Positions 1-6,517 of a stretch of DNA of 8,423 nt are shown in pieces (position 1 is the stretch's first letter; each line of letters begins with the position of its first letter). The stretch covers positions 1-8,423 of the forward strand of contig JAJRTX010000127.1 in assembly GCA_021545665.1 (NCBI GenBank), in the 5' to 3' direction. Both the position numbers and the translations under genes were made by a program. The DNA comes from Zetaproteobacteria bacterium (GTDB lineage: Bacteria > Pseudomonadota > Zetaproteobacteria > Mariprofundales > Mariprofundaceae). The notes beneath the pieces were generated by a model that did not search any database, was not told where the DNA came from, and worked only from the letters and a program-made list of their open reading frames with translations.

Positions 1-605
1 CCCTGGCATACACCACATCGGAAATTGAGCGTATTGCCCGCAAAGCTTTTGAGGCAGCGCGGCTGCGTAAGAATAAAGTGTGTTCAATTGATAAGGCCAA
101 TGTGCTGGAATCTACTGAATTCTGGCGTGAAGTGGTCACCGCGTTGCATGCGGCTGAGTATTCCGATGTTGAATTATCGCATATGTATGTGGATAACGCA
201 GCCATGCAACTGATCCGCAATCCGAAACAGTTTGATGTGATTGTTACCACCAATATGTTTGGCGACATTCTGTCCGATGAAGCGTCTATGCTGACTGGAT
301 CAATTGGCATGCTGCCGTCAGCTTCGATTGGTGAAACGTTCGCTATGTATGAACCTATTCACGGATCAGCACCCGATATTGCCGGGCAGAATAAGGCCAA
401 TCCATTGGCTACCATACTTTCTGTGGCCATGATGTTACGCTTTTCCCTGAATCGCGCTGATCTGGCCGATAAAGTGGAGCAGGCTGTTGAGAATACATTA
501 GATAATGGCGTGCGTACGCTTGATCTGGCTGATGGCGGGGTTTCGGTGACCTGTTCAGCTATGGGGGATGCCGTTTGTGAGGCCTTGCAGGTTTTGGCAT
601 CATGA
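1..605 (+). CDS. leuB: 3-isopropylmalate dehydrogenase, C-terminal part (5' end outside window)
   Basis: LeuB oxidatively decarboxylates 3-isopropylmalate with NAD+ in cytoplasmic leucine biosynthesis. The reading frame is open from base 3 and gives 200 codons; full LeuB is about 360 residues, so roughly the first 160 lie upstream. Family hallmarks are visible: [17 protein letters not shown], then the catalytic lysine in SIDKANVLE, an aspartate in YVDNAAMQL, and the two metal-binding aspartates in [12 protein letters not shown] with [11 protein letters not shown]. The nucleotide-binding segment [20 protein letters not shown] follows. The alanine-rich end (ALQVLAS) is where LeuB proteins normally stop. 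The stop codon overlaps the asd start as ATGA, so translation of the two is probably coupled. The leuB-asd neighbourhood is known from Pseudomonas. Tartrate and isocitrate dehydrogenases are relatives, but the motif wording is LeuB-like. Confidence 0.96.
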   Translation, partial: LAYTTSEIERIARKAFEAARLRKNKVCSIDKANVLESTEFWREVVTALHAAEYSDVELSHMYVDNAAMQLIRNPKQFDVIVTTNMFGDILSDEASMLTGSIGMLPSASIGETFAMYEPIHGSAPDIAGQNKANPLATILSVAMMLRFSLNRADLADKVEQAVENTLDNGVRTLDLADGGVSVTCSAMGDAVCEALQVLAS

Positions 606-1630
606 CAGGCAGCTTTCTCCCTGAAAAAGAGGCTTATGTCGTTGCCGTTGTCGGTGCGACCGGGGCCGTAGGTCAGGTCATGCTGGAAATACTGGCCGAA
701 CGTAAATTTCCTGTTTCAGAACTGATCCCGCTCGCATCAAGCCGCAGCGCCGGTTCAATGATTGAATATGCGGGCCGGGAATACGTGGTTCAGGATCTGG
801 AAGCCTTTGATCCGGCCGGTGTTGATATTGCCCTGTTTTCCGCTGGTGGCGACACATCCAGGCAGTATGCTCCGGTCTTTGCGGATGCAGGCTGCTATGT
901 GGTGGATAACTCCAGCACCTGGCGCATGCATGATGATGTGGCGCTGATTGTGCCGGAGGTTAATCTGCATGCCATTGAAATGGCGCATGCGAATAAAATC
1001 ATCGCCAATCCAAATTGTTCCACGATTCAGATGGTGGTTGCGCTCAAACCCCTGCACGATGCGGTGCCGATTAAACGCGTTAATGTTTCAACCTATCAGG
1101 CTGTAAGCGGCGCGGGCAGTAAAGCCATGGATGAGTTGGCCAAACAAACAGGGCAATTACTCAACAGTCAAAAGCCGGATGTGCAGGTGTTTCCGGCCCG
1201 CATAGCCTTTAATGTGATTCCTCAAATCGATGTGTTTCTTGAGGATGGCTACACCAAAGAAGAGCGCAAAATGATTGATGAAACCCGAAAAATTATGGAG
1301 GCGGATATTGCCGTCACGGCAACAGCTGTGCGTGTGCCGGTATTTTACGGGCATTCGGAAGCAGTAAATATCACCTTTGATGGTGAAATGAATGCTGATT
1401 TGGCCCGGGAATTGCTCGCTGACGCTGAAGGTGTTTGTGTAGTAGATGACCCTGCCAGTGAAGATTATCCCATGCCAACTGAAGCGGCTGGTACGGATCC
1501 GGTTTGGGTCGGGCGTATCCGAGATGATCATTCCAGCCCTAATTCTTTGCATTTATGGATTGTCGCCGATAATGTACGTAAAGGTGCAGCCCTAAATACT
1601 GTGCAAATAGCAGAAATATTAATCCAGTAG
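602..1630 (+). CDS. asd: Aspartate-semialdehyde dehydrogenase
   Basis: Asd reduces beta-aspartyl phosphate to aspartate semialdehyde with NADPH, the branch point to lysine/diaminopimelate, threonine and methionine; it is cytoplasmic. The 342-residue product has the expected length. The N-terminal Rossmann motif GATGAVG is at residues 18-24. The active-site cysteine is Cys139 in [32 protein letters not shown] follows at 163-179, and the substrate-binding arginine and acid/base histidine lie in [13 protein letters not shown] (Arg244, His251). The ATG at 602 is the only good in-frame start before the Rossmann motif, and it overlaps the leuB stop by four bases. This leaves about ten residues before the usual family start, which is slightly long. 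No strong Shine-Dalgarno is seen, which fits translational coupling. The next gene begins 31 bases downstream. Confidence 0.97.
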   Translation: MTGSFLPEKEAYVVAVVGATGAVGQVMLEILAERKFPVSELIPLASSRSAGSMIEYAGREYVVQDLEAFDPAGVDIALFSAGGDTSRQYAPVFADAGCYVVDNSSTWRMHDDVALIVPEVNLHAIEMAHANKIIANPNCSTIQMVVALKPLHDAVPIKRVNVSTYQAVSGAGSKAMDELAKQTGQLLNSQKPDVQVFPARIAFNVIPQIDVFLEDGYTKEERKMIDETRKIMEADIAVTATAVRVPVFYGHSEAVNITFDGEMNADLARELLADAEGVCVVDDPASEDYPMPTEAAGTDPVWVGRIRDDHSSPNSLHLWIVADNVRKGAALNTVQIAEILIQ

Positions 1631-1652
1631 GGAAAGAGCAAGAGTCGGTTTT

Positions 1653-1657
1653 GGAGG
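1653..1657 (+). promoter_or_regulatory. Ribosome binding site of the fimV-like gene
   Basis: GGAGG lies four bases before the ATG at 1662. It is a near-perfect Shine-Dalgarno core with slightly short spacing. It fixes the start of the fimV-like gene, whose signal peptide begins directly at this ATG. Confidence 0.75.
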
Positions 1658-1661
1658 ATAA

Positions 1662-4187
1662 ATGAGAAGGCGAGCAGGGCATAAACTTATACTTGCCTGG
1701 ATTGCAGCTTCGTTGTTGTTTCTGACAGGCAATGCTCAAGCTGTCTCATTGGGAAAAATCGAAGTTGCCAGCTTTCTTGGCGAACCATTTTATGCCGAGG
1801 TTTCTTTAAGGCTGGATGATGGTGAATTGCCAAACAAGGTGATTGTTGAAATAGCATCTGCATCCGAATATAAAATCTTTGAAGTTTTTCGTGATCAGGT
1901 TTTAAAGTCGATCCGGATAAATGTTGTCAGTGACAGTCGTGGTGCCCGTGTTAAATTGTCTTCCCGCAGCAAGCTTAAATCTCCATTTTTTAATCTGATA
2001 CTGAAAACTCAATATAACCGCGTTACTCATTTTAAGAAAATTCCGGTTTTTCTGGAACTGCCAAAGTCCATCCTGACCATTACAGAAAAGAGCCCTCTGC
2101 CATCTGTGCAGGCCACCCGCTCTTCAGCTGTTGTGCAGCCGCAAATGGCAAGTAATACAGGATCTGAAAAAGCGAAAGATCATAAAACTTCAATTCCCAG
2201 ATTTTATGATGGTTGGGCACGTACAGGACGTTATGGCCCTATCGTGCATGGCGATTCACTTTCTACTGTTGCCAGGCGTCTTCGTATCGACAAGCGCTAT
2301 GACCTCAATCAGGTTATGGTAGCTCTGTTCGAGAAAAACAGGGGGAAATTTAACCAGAATAACATGAATTTACTTAAAGCAGGTAGCTATCTGGATGTAC
2401 CTGAAGCAGCAGAGGTAGAGCACTTATCAAGAATCCAGGCCCATGATATTATGGCTGATCATGAGAAACGCTGGAAGCAGTTAACCAAACAGCCACATTA
2501 TGCTGCCGAAAAAGAGGCACAGCGGACACGGTATAGTAAGAGGATTCAGCTTGGTCAAAGCGCAGGCGGCGCAGGCGGCACACTGGTAACAACTCAGGCA
2601 TTAAAGAAGCCGGTTAAAAAGGGGGCTCTCCCCATAATAAAGAAACCGGTCAGCACTGCTGTAAAAATGAAATCAGAAACCTCTGTATCTGAACAGATTT
2701 CTGAGCCTACTGTTCCGGAGTACATAGAAAAAACAGGTGTTCCGGTTTCGACTACAGCCATTGATATGAAACAGGATGCGGTTGCAGAATCTGCAAGTCA
2801 TGTATTAATAGCGAGTTTGAAAAAGAAAAATGAAGAACTTCGGATGCAACTGAAGGAAAATGAAAAACTACTAAATTTGAAAATTACCTCGGTAATTAAA
2901 ACGACAAATGAAGCTTCCAGAACAGAGATAAAAAAATTGGAAGTGCTGGTTTCTCAGCTACAGGTTCAGCTGGAAAAAGTTCGTGAAGAGGCACAGTCGA
3001 AGCAGGGTGAAGATACGCCATTGATTATTTCACTTTTATACAGCCTAGTAGCTATTCTGCTTGGCATTGTGGCTTTACTTGTTGTACGACGTCGTAAGCC
3101 GGTTCACCCCGCTGTCGAAACTGGCAAGAAAGGGTTACAAACCCCGGTGGTGAAGTCGAAATCCACGGTTGAGTTGACTCCGAAGACAGTTGAACAGGCT
3201 GATATTAACCCGACTGATGTTGTTGACAGGGAAACGGAAGAGTTCAGTAAGGGCATAGCTGATTCGAACAATGCATTGACGGACACAGATACAGTAGAAA
3301 CAGGGCCAGTTGATACAGCTCAGGAAAAAAATTCGACTCATGATATTGATCATTTATCGGATGCAGATATGTATATTCGTTATGGCATGGAGGATGAGGC
3401 ACTTCAGCAGCTGGATATGGCTCTTCATTCACACCCGGACAATATTGAGGCTCATATCAGAAAGATTGAGGTATTACATAGCAGTAAGAGTTTAAAAGGA
3501 TTTGAGGAAGCTGTTGCTGTTGCTGGCAGTGTATTGGCCGGTGTTGCACTGGAACGTTTCAATTCGACTGTTGCTGCTCTGAATGATACTGATGATATAT
3601 CTTCTGATGATGACTCATCTGGCCTTGTTCCCAGTGCTGCTATTGAGGAATTTCATGATCCGATTGAAGAAAGCTCTGCTGCATCAATAGCTTTTGATGA
3701 TGAAATGCAAAAGGAAGATGGCATAGAGTTTAATGGGGTTACAGCAAATGATTCAACAGCTGATGACTCAGATCTGAACTGGCAACATGAGACCAGTGAT
3801 CTGGATATTGAGGAATTGGACTGGTTGCAGGATGTCCCCCTGGCCAGTGATGATTTTCTGACCATAGAAGAGGTGGAAGAACAACCGGAAAATTCAGAGA
3901 ATCAGGAATCCGGTATAGAAACGGTTATGGATGAGGCTGTTACTGGCTCGACACAGGAACTGGATCATCTGCTCAGTGAGTTTGCCGGAGATGATGATGT
4001 TTGGCCGGAAGATTTAGTCCTTGAACAAACAAAACAGGATGTCGGACAGCAGGAGTCATCGAATGGCTCTCAGGCAAGGAAGGGGACATCAGATGATCGA
4101 ATGGATGGGGAGATTGATCAGGATGCCGATAGTGTTGATACTCATCTCAGTAAATTGGCCGATGGCGAGAATAAAAAGAAAACGTAA
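1662..4187 (+). CDS. fimV: FimV/HubP-like polar peptidoglycan-binding inner-membrane protein
   Basis: FimV/HubP proteins organise the cell pole in type IV pilus assembly, twitching and landmark functions. This copy has 841 residues. A signal peptide covers about 1-27 (cut after NAQA). The conserved FimV N-terminal domain spans about 28-135, starting VSLGKIEVASFLGEPFYAEV. A LysM-like core at about 191-250 includes YGPIVHGDSLSTVARRLR and LLKAGSYLDVPEAAEV and should bind peptidoglycan. A Lys/Glu-rich coiled coil runs 381-448. One membrane helix is at about 454-476, followed by RRRK, which puts the rest in the cytoplasm. That part is very acidic and has one TPR-like segment near 564-605 (ADMYIRYGMEDEALQQLDMAL). 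The family's usual C-terminal TPR-type motif is not seen; the protein ends in a polar tail, KKKT. The position between asd and truA matches Pseudomonas fimV. The family call is firm; a role in pili is inferred. Confidence 0.9.
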   Translation: MRRRAGHKLILAWIAASLLFLTGNAQAVSLGKIEVASFLGEPFYAEVSLRLDDGELPNKVIVEIASASEYKIFEVFRDQVLKSIRINVVSDSRGARVKLSSRSKLKSPFFNLILKTQYNRVTHFKKIPVFLELPKSILTITEKSPLPSVQATRSSAVVQPQMASNTGSEKAKDHKTSIPRFYDGWARTGRYGPIVHGDSLSTVARRLRIDKRYDLNQVMVALFEKNRGKFNQNNMNLLKAGSYLDVPEAAEVEHLSRIQAHDIMADHEKRWKQLTKQPHYAAEKEAQRTRYSKRIQLGQSAGGAGGTLVTTQALKKPVKKGALPIIKKPVSTAVKMKSETSVSEQISEPTVPEYIEKTGVPVSTTAIDMKQDAVAESASHVLIASLKKKNEELRMQLKENEKLLNLKITSVIKTTNEASRTEIKKLEVLVSQLQVQLEKVREEAQSKQGEDTPLIISLLYSLVAILLGIVALLVVRRRKPVHPAVETGKKGLQTPVVKSKSTVELTPKTVEQADINPTDVVDRETEEFSKGIADSNNALTDTDTVETGPVDTAQEKNSTHDIDHLSDADMYIRYGMEDEALQQLDMALHSHPDNIEAHIRKIEVLHSSKSLKGFEEAVAVAGSVLAGVALERFNSTVAALNDTDDISSDDDSSGLVPSAAIEEFHDPIEESSAASIAFDDEMQKEDGIEFNGVTANDSTADDSDLNWQHETSDLDIEELDWLQDVPLASDDFLTIEEVEEQPENSENQESGIETVMDEAVTGSTQELDHLLSEFAGDDDVWPEDLVLEQTKQDVGQQESSNGSQARKGTSDDRMDGEIDQDADSVDTHLSKLADGENKKKT

Positions 4188-4329
4188 GTTTTTACTTTGA
4201 TCGCGTTGCACAATAACTGTTTGACTGAATAGTATGCTGGCGGAATCGTAACCATTTCAGCATGGTGCAAGTAGCTGTTCAGATTACCCCTGGTTTATTC
4301 GAGATCAAGGAAAACGCGCGGAATTATCA

Positions 4330-5088
4330 ATGAGTAGTCAGCATCCAGAGTCCCTTATGCAGCATACTATGATCTCAAAAATTTATATTGATAGCCATCC
4401 TGTATCCCGTTTTCTGGCTGGCTGCAGTTTGTGGTTTGCTGCGATTATATGTCATTCTCTATGGCTGTCTGTTTTATATCTTATGCTATCAGTTTATATG
4501 CTCTTTCTACTCGAAGGCAGTTGCTTAACCATTGTCCGACTATTGCGTTTACTGCGCTGGTTTGTGATACCGATTATTTTTTTGCATGCACTGCTATCAC
4601 CCGGACAATTGGTCATGCCAGGGGTTCCGATACCGGTGACATGGGAAGGTATCAATCAAGGTGTTTGGTTAAGCCTTCATCTGAGTACGATTTTTGCAGC
4701 AGCACTGCTGCTTTCCCGCTTATTACAGCGCTCGGAATGGATGCGGGGCATGCTGCTACTGCCATTTGCGGGGAAAAGAATGATTGTATTCCAAATGATG
4801 ATGACTGCTATGAGAATGAATATAACAGAGCAGCTTCGACATCTGAAATGGCAATGGAATCTGCGTTCGGACTGGCGAATGGTTGCAGTGTTTTTGCTGG
4901 CAGCTTTTCGCATGGCACTGGCTGCAGGCAGGGAGCAGGCGAGAATACTCTGGTTACGCTGGCCTGCAACAGGCAATGGTATGCACCTGGATATTGCGGC
5001 AGGTGAGCAACATATTTCACACAGATGGACGTTAAGTCTGGTCTGGCTATGCGCAGGATTTGCAGTGATCGTGGTGGCAGGGTTATGA
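4330..5088 (+). CDS. EcfT/CbiQ-like polytopic membrane protein (putative ECF transporter T component)
   Basis: The 252-residue protein is strongly hydrophobic, with likely membrane helices near 27-41, 44-60, 75-90, 113-132, 184-197 and 233-251. The pattern resembles the transmembrane T component of energy-coupling-factor uptake systems: DSHPVSRFLAGCSLWF at the start, an arginine-rich LLRLLRWFVIPIIFLHALLSPG in the middle, and amphipathic segments near 165-182 and 198-211 where T components contact the ATPases. The Ala-Arg-Gly motifs typical of those coupling helices are not clearly present (HLKWQWNLRSDW and EQARILWLRW stand there). No ATPase or S component is nearby, so substrate and activity are unknown. 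The start at 4330 has only a weak GCGGA eight bases upstream; later ATGs at 4360 and 4369 are possible. The stop overlaps the truA start as ATGA. The family call is inference from pattern; an unrelated membrane protein is possible. Confidence 0.6.
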   Translation: MSSQHPESLMQHTMISKIYIDSHPVSRFLAGCSLWFAAIICHSLWLSVLYLMLSVYMLFLLEGSCLTIVRLLRLLRWFVIPIIFLHALLSPGQLVMPGVPIPVTWEGINQGVWLSLHLSTIFAAALLLSRLLQRSEWMRGMLLLPFAGKRMIVFQMMMTAMRMNITEQLRHLKWQWNLRSDWRMVAVFLLAAFRMALAAGREQARILWLRWPATGNGMHLDIAAGEQHISHRWTLSLVWLCAGFAVIVVAGL

Positions 5089-5879
5089 ATCGTGAAAATC
5101 TACAGCGCATTGCCATGGTGATTGAATTTGATGGCAAGCCTTTTCATGGTTGGCAACAACAGGATAATGCCGTTTCGGTACAAGCTGAAATGCAACGTGC
5201 ACTGGCTTCTATTGATGGGCAATCCATTAAAACTGTGGCCGCCGGACGTACGGATACAGGGGTTCATGCCGAAGCATTTCTGCTGCATGCCGATGTATGT
5301 ACAGAACGCTGGAACCGCTCGCACAGGGCTTATGTTCATGGTTGCAACAGCCTGTTGCCGGATGCCATCAGGGTGACCGGTGTCCGTGCCGTTGAAAAGC
5401 GTTTTCATGCCCGTTTTGACTGCCGTGAGCGCTGTTATCGCTATCAGATATGGAATCGTACTACCGCTTCGGCATTAGAGGCGTGGCGACATTGGTGGAT
5501 GCCTCGCCCGCTTGATTTCGATGCCATGAGCGAGGCCGCAGCCATCTGTCTGGGAAAACATGATTTTTCCGCTCTGCGCGCTGCCAATTGTCAGGCATCG
5601 AGTTCTGTTCGCACAATCAATGCTATTCGTGTTGAGCAGCATGGTCATTGTATTGCTTTACACATTTCCGCAGATGCATTTCTTTACCATATGGTGCGCA
5701 ATCTGGTTGGCAATCTGGTTGCTGTTGGCGTTGGAAGATTCAGTCCGAAAGAGTTTTCCGAACTGTTACTTAGCGGTGACCGCACCAAGGGTGCAGCCAC
5801 AGCACCCGCATGGGGACTCTATTTCACCGATGCAATTTACGATAATTTCAGAGCCAGCGACCTGATTGGCGGGCTATAG
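5085..5879 (+). CDS. truA: tRNA pseudouridine(38-40) synthase TruA
   Basis: TruA converts uridines 38-40 of the tRNA anticodon arm to pseudouridine. With the start at 5085 the product has 264 residues, the normal size. It opens with the family pattern QRIAMVIEFDGKPFHGWQQQ. The catalytic Asp57 is in AAGRTDTGVHA. ERCYRYQIWNR, the KHDFSAL segment and FLYHMVRNLVGNLVAVGVG follow, then the closing TAPAWGLYFTDAIY. A longer frame opens at 5025, but its extra 20 residues lie inside the upstream gene and have no TruA character. The 5085 ATG overlaps the previous stop and has GGCAGGG just upstream, so translational coupling is likely. Right after the stop the sequence becomes mobile-element debris; the trpF-like gene that often follows truA is absent. 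Confidence 0.96.
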   Translation: MNRENLQRIAMVIEFDGKPFHGWQQQDNAVSVQAEMQRALASIDGQSIKTVAAGRTDTGVHAEAFLLHADVCTERWNRSHRAYVHGCNSLLPDAIRVTGVRAVEKRFHARFDCRERCYRYQIWNRTTASALEAWRHWWMPRPLDFDAMSEAAAICLGKHDFSALRAANCQASSSVRTINAIRVEQHGHCIALHISADAFLYHMVRNLVGNLVAVGVGRFSPKEFSELLLSGDRTKGAATAPAWGLYFTDAIYDNFRASDLIGGL

Positions 5880-6262
5880 GGCCACTTGCAAAAGTCGTGC
5901 GCGGCAATCTGCTTCCCTTCTTCAGCGTATGGAACAAGCGATTCTTTACTTCATTTATACCGTTCAAACCCTGTACCACTCACTCCCAACGCCCTGATGA
6001 CGTCAAACGATTACCTGTTCTAAAAATGGATATATTCAATTCAGTACACTTTCAGCTATTAATGTCTAAAATAGCAATGAAGACAATGGCTTACGCTTGT
6101 CCTGTACGTACCAACTGATGCCCACCATGCGTGCGCCTCGTTTGTACTCATCACTGGTGTATCCAACATCAGTAAAGACCACTTCATCACTATCTCACAA
6201 CAGGTTTGGTAGTTCTTTGATATCAGCCCGATGGACTACCCACATTTCAGTAGACGTTTGTT
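5880..6262 (-). mobile_element. Decayed IS5-family insertion sequence remnant
   Basis: This stretch has no intact gene but contains, on the minus strand, a clear piece of an IS5-type DDE transposase (6087-6239). The left edge directly after the truA stop reads GGCCACTTGCAAAAGTCG and could be the element's terminal inverted repeat, since it lies on the transposase 3' side. No matching inverted copy was found to the right, so the outer boundary near 6262 is a guess. The rest is broken by stops in the frames examined, as expected of an old, deleted element. Length is far below the roughly 1.1 kb of an intact IS5-type element. Confidence 0.6.
6087..6239 (-). pseudogene. IS5-family DDE transposase fragment with internal stop
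   Basis: Read on the minus strand from 6239 the frame gives VVHRADIKELPNLL, a stop (TGA, plus-strand positions 6195-6197), then DSDEVVFTDVGYTSDEYK and RGARMVGISWYVQDKRKP. This matches the part of IS5-type transposases around the second catalytic aspartate (the FTD.GY motif) and the segment after it. The first catalytic aspartate lies upstream of the kept part and the C-terminal glutamate region is not recognisable downstream, where the frame stops again after SSLLF. It cannot make a working transposase. The strand is opposite to all flanking genes. Confidence 0.8.
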
Positions 6263-6462
6263 ATGTTCCAAAAAAGTTTTTCTCATAGTCAACTGGTGAT
6301 ACATGGTCAAGATGGTGATGTTGAGAAGTCTGTTCGTAATATCACAATTGAAAAAATACGATTCCCTGCCGGGTAGCCTTAGGTCCGCGGTGGTAATTCT
6401 TCAAGTGGAGTTGCAGTATTCTATCTTTAAATTTGGAGCTATCATTTTTGGTTATGCATATG

Positions 6463-6490
6463 TTGTAACCGAATCAGTCAGTATTATAAG
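6463..6490 (+). promoter_or_regulatory. Candidate promoter of the outer-membrane gene
   Basis: TTGTAA (6463-6468) and TATAAG (6485-6490) are separated by 16 bases and resemble sigma-70 -35 and -10 boxes, with four and five matches respectively. Transcription would start near 6497 and give a very short leader carrying the ribosome site at 6501. This is seen by eye only; AT-rich DNA gives such matches by chance. Confidence 0.3.
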
Positions 6491-6500
6491 AGTGATGGAT

Positions 6501-6507
6501 AGGGGAG
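6501..6507 (+). promoter_or_regulatory. Ribosome binding site of the outer-membrane gene
   Basis: AGGGGAG lies ten bases before the ATG at 6518. It is purine-rich and close to the Shine-Dalgarno consensus, and it supports this start, which is followed by a hydrophobic signal-peptide-like segment. Confidence 0.6.
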
Positions 6508-6517
6508 CCATAGACAG

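Larger units (their letters stand above)
6263..6517. other. Intergenic stretch between IS remnant and outer-membrane gene
   Basis: No convincing gene is seen. A 37-codon frame at 6263-6376 (MFQKSFSHSQLVIHGQDGDV and on) and a 72-codon frame from 6303 are open but unrecognised and without a good ribosome site. The left part may be further IS debris; the right part should hold the promoter of the following gene. Together with the IS remnant this makes about 640 bases without an intact gene between truA and 6518. Confidence 0.5.

Noticed and set aside
755..1552. Minus-strand frames of 100 and 131 codons opposite asd
   Set aside because: They are opposite a clearly conserved enzyme gene and show histidine/isoleucine-rich shadow composition.
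4176..4196. AAAAC-GTAA-GTTTT inverted repeat at the end of the fimV-like gene, as a terminator
   Set aside because: The stem has only five base pairs, nearly all A-T, and overlaps the coding end; too weak for a terminator.
4206..4249. Promoter for the EcfT-like gene in the 142-base gap (TTGCAC or TTGACT with TAGTAT or AATCGT)
   Set aside because: No pair combines good boxes with correct spacing: TTGACT lacks a good -10 at 17 bases and TTGCAC before TAGTAT matches the -35 consensus at only three positions. A promoter is plausible here but not supported.
4431..5006. 191-codon plus-strand frame inside the EcfT-like gene
   Set aside because: It overlaps in another frame a protein with coherent membrane helices and coupling to truA; its own translation is cysteine-rich and unlike any family I know, with no ribosome site.
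5025..5084. Upstream start for truA adding 20 residues
   Set aside because: The added residues lie within the EcfT-like gene and do not resemble TruA; the 5085 ATG has a ribosome site and gives the normal family length.
5897..6118. 73-codon plus-strand frame in the IS remnant
   Set aside because: It lies antisense to the IS5 transposase side, has no recognisable family and no good ribosome site.
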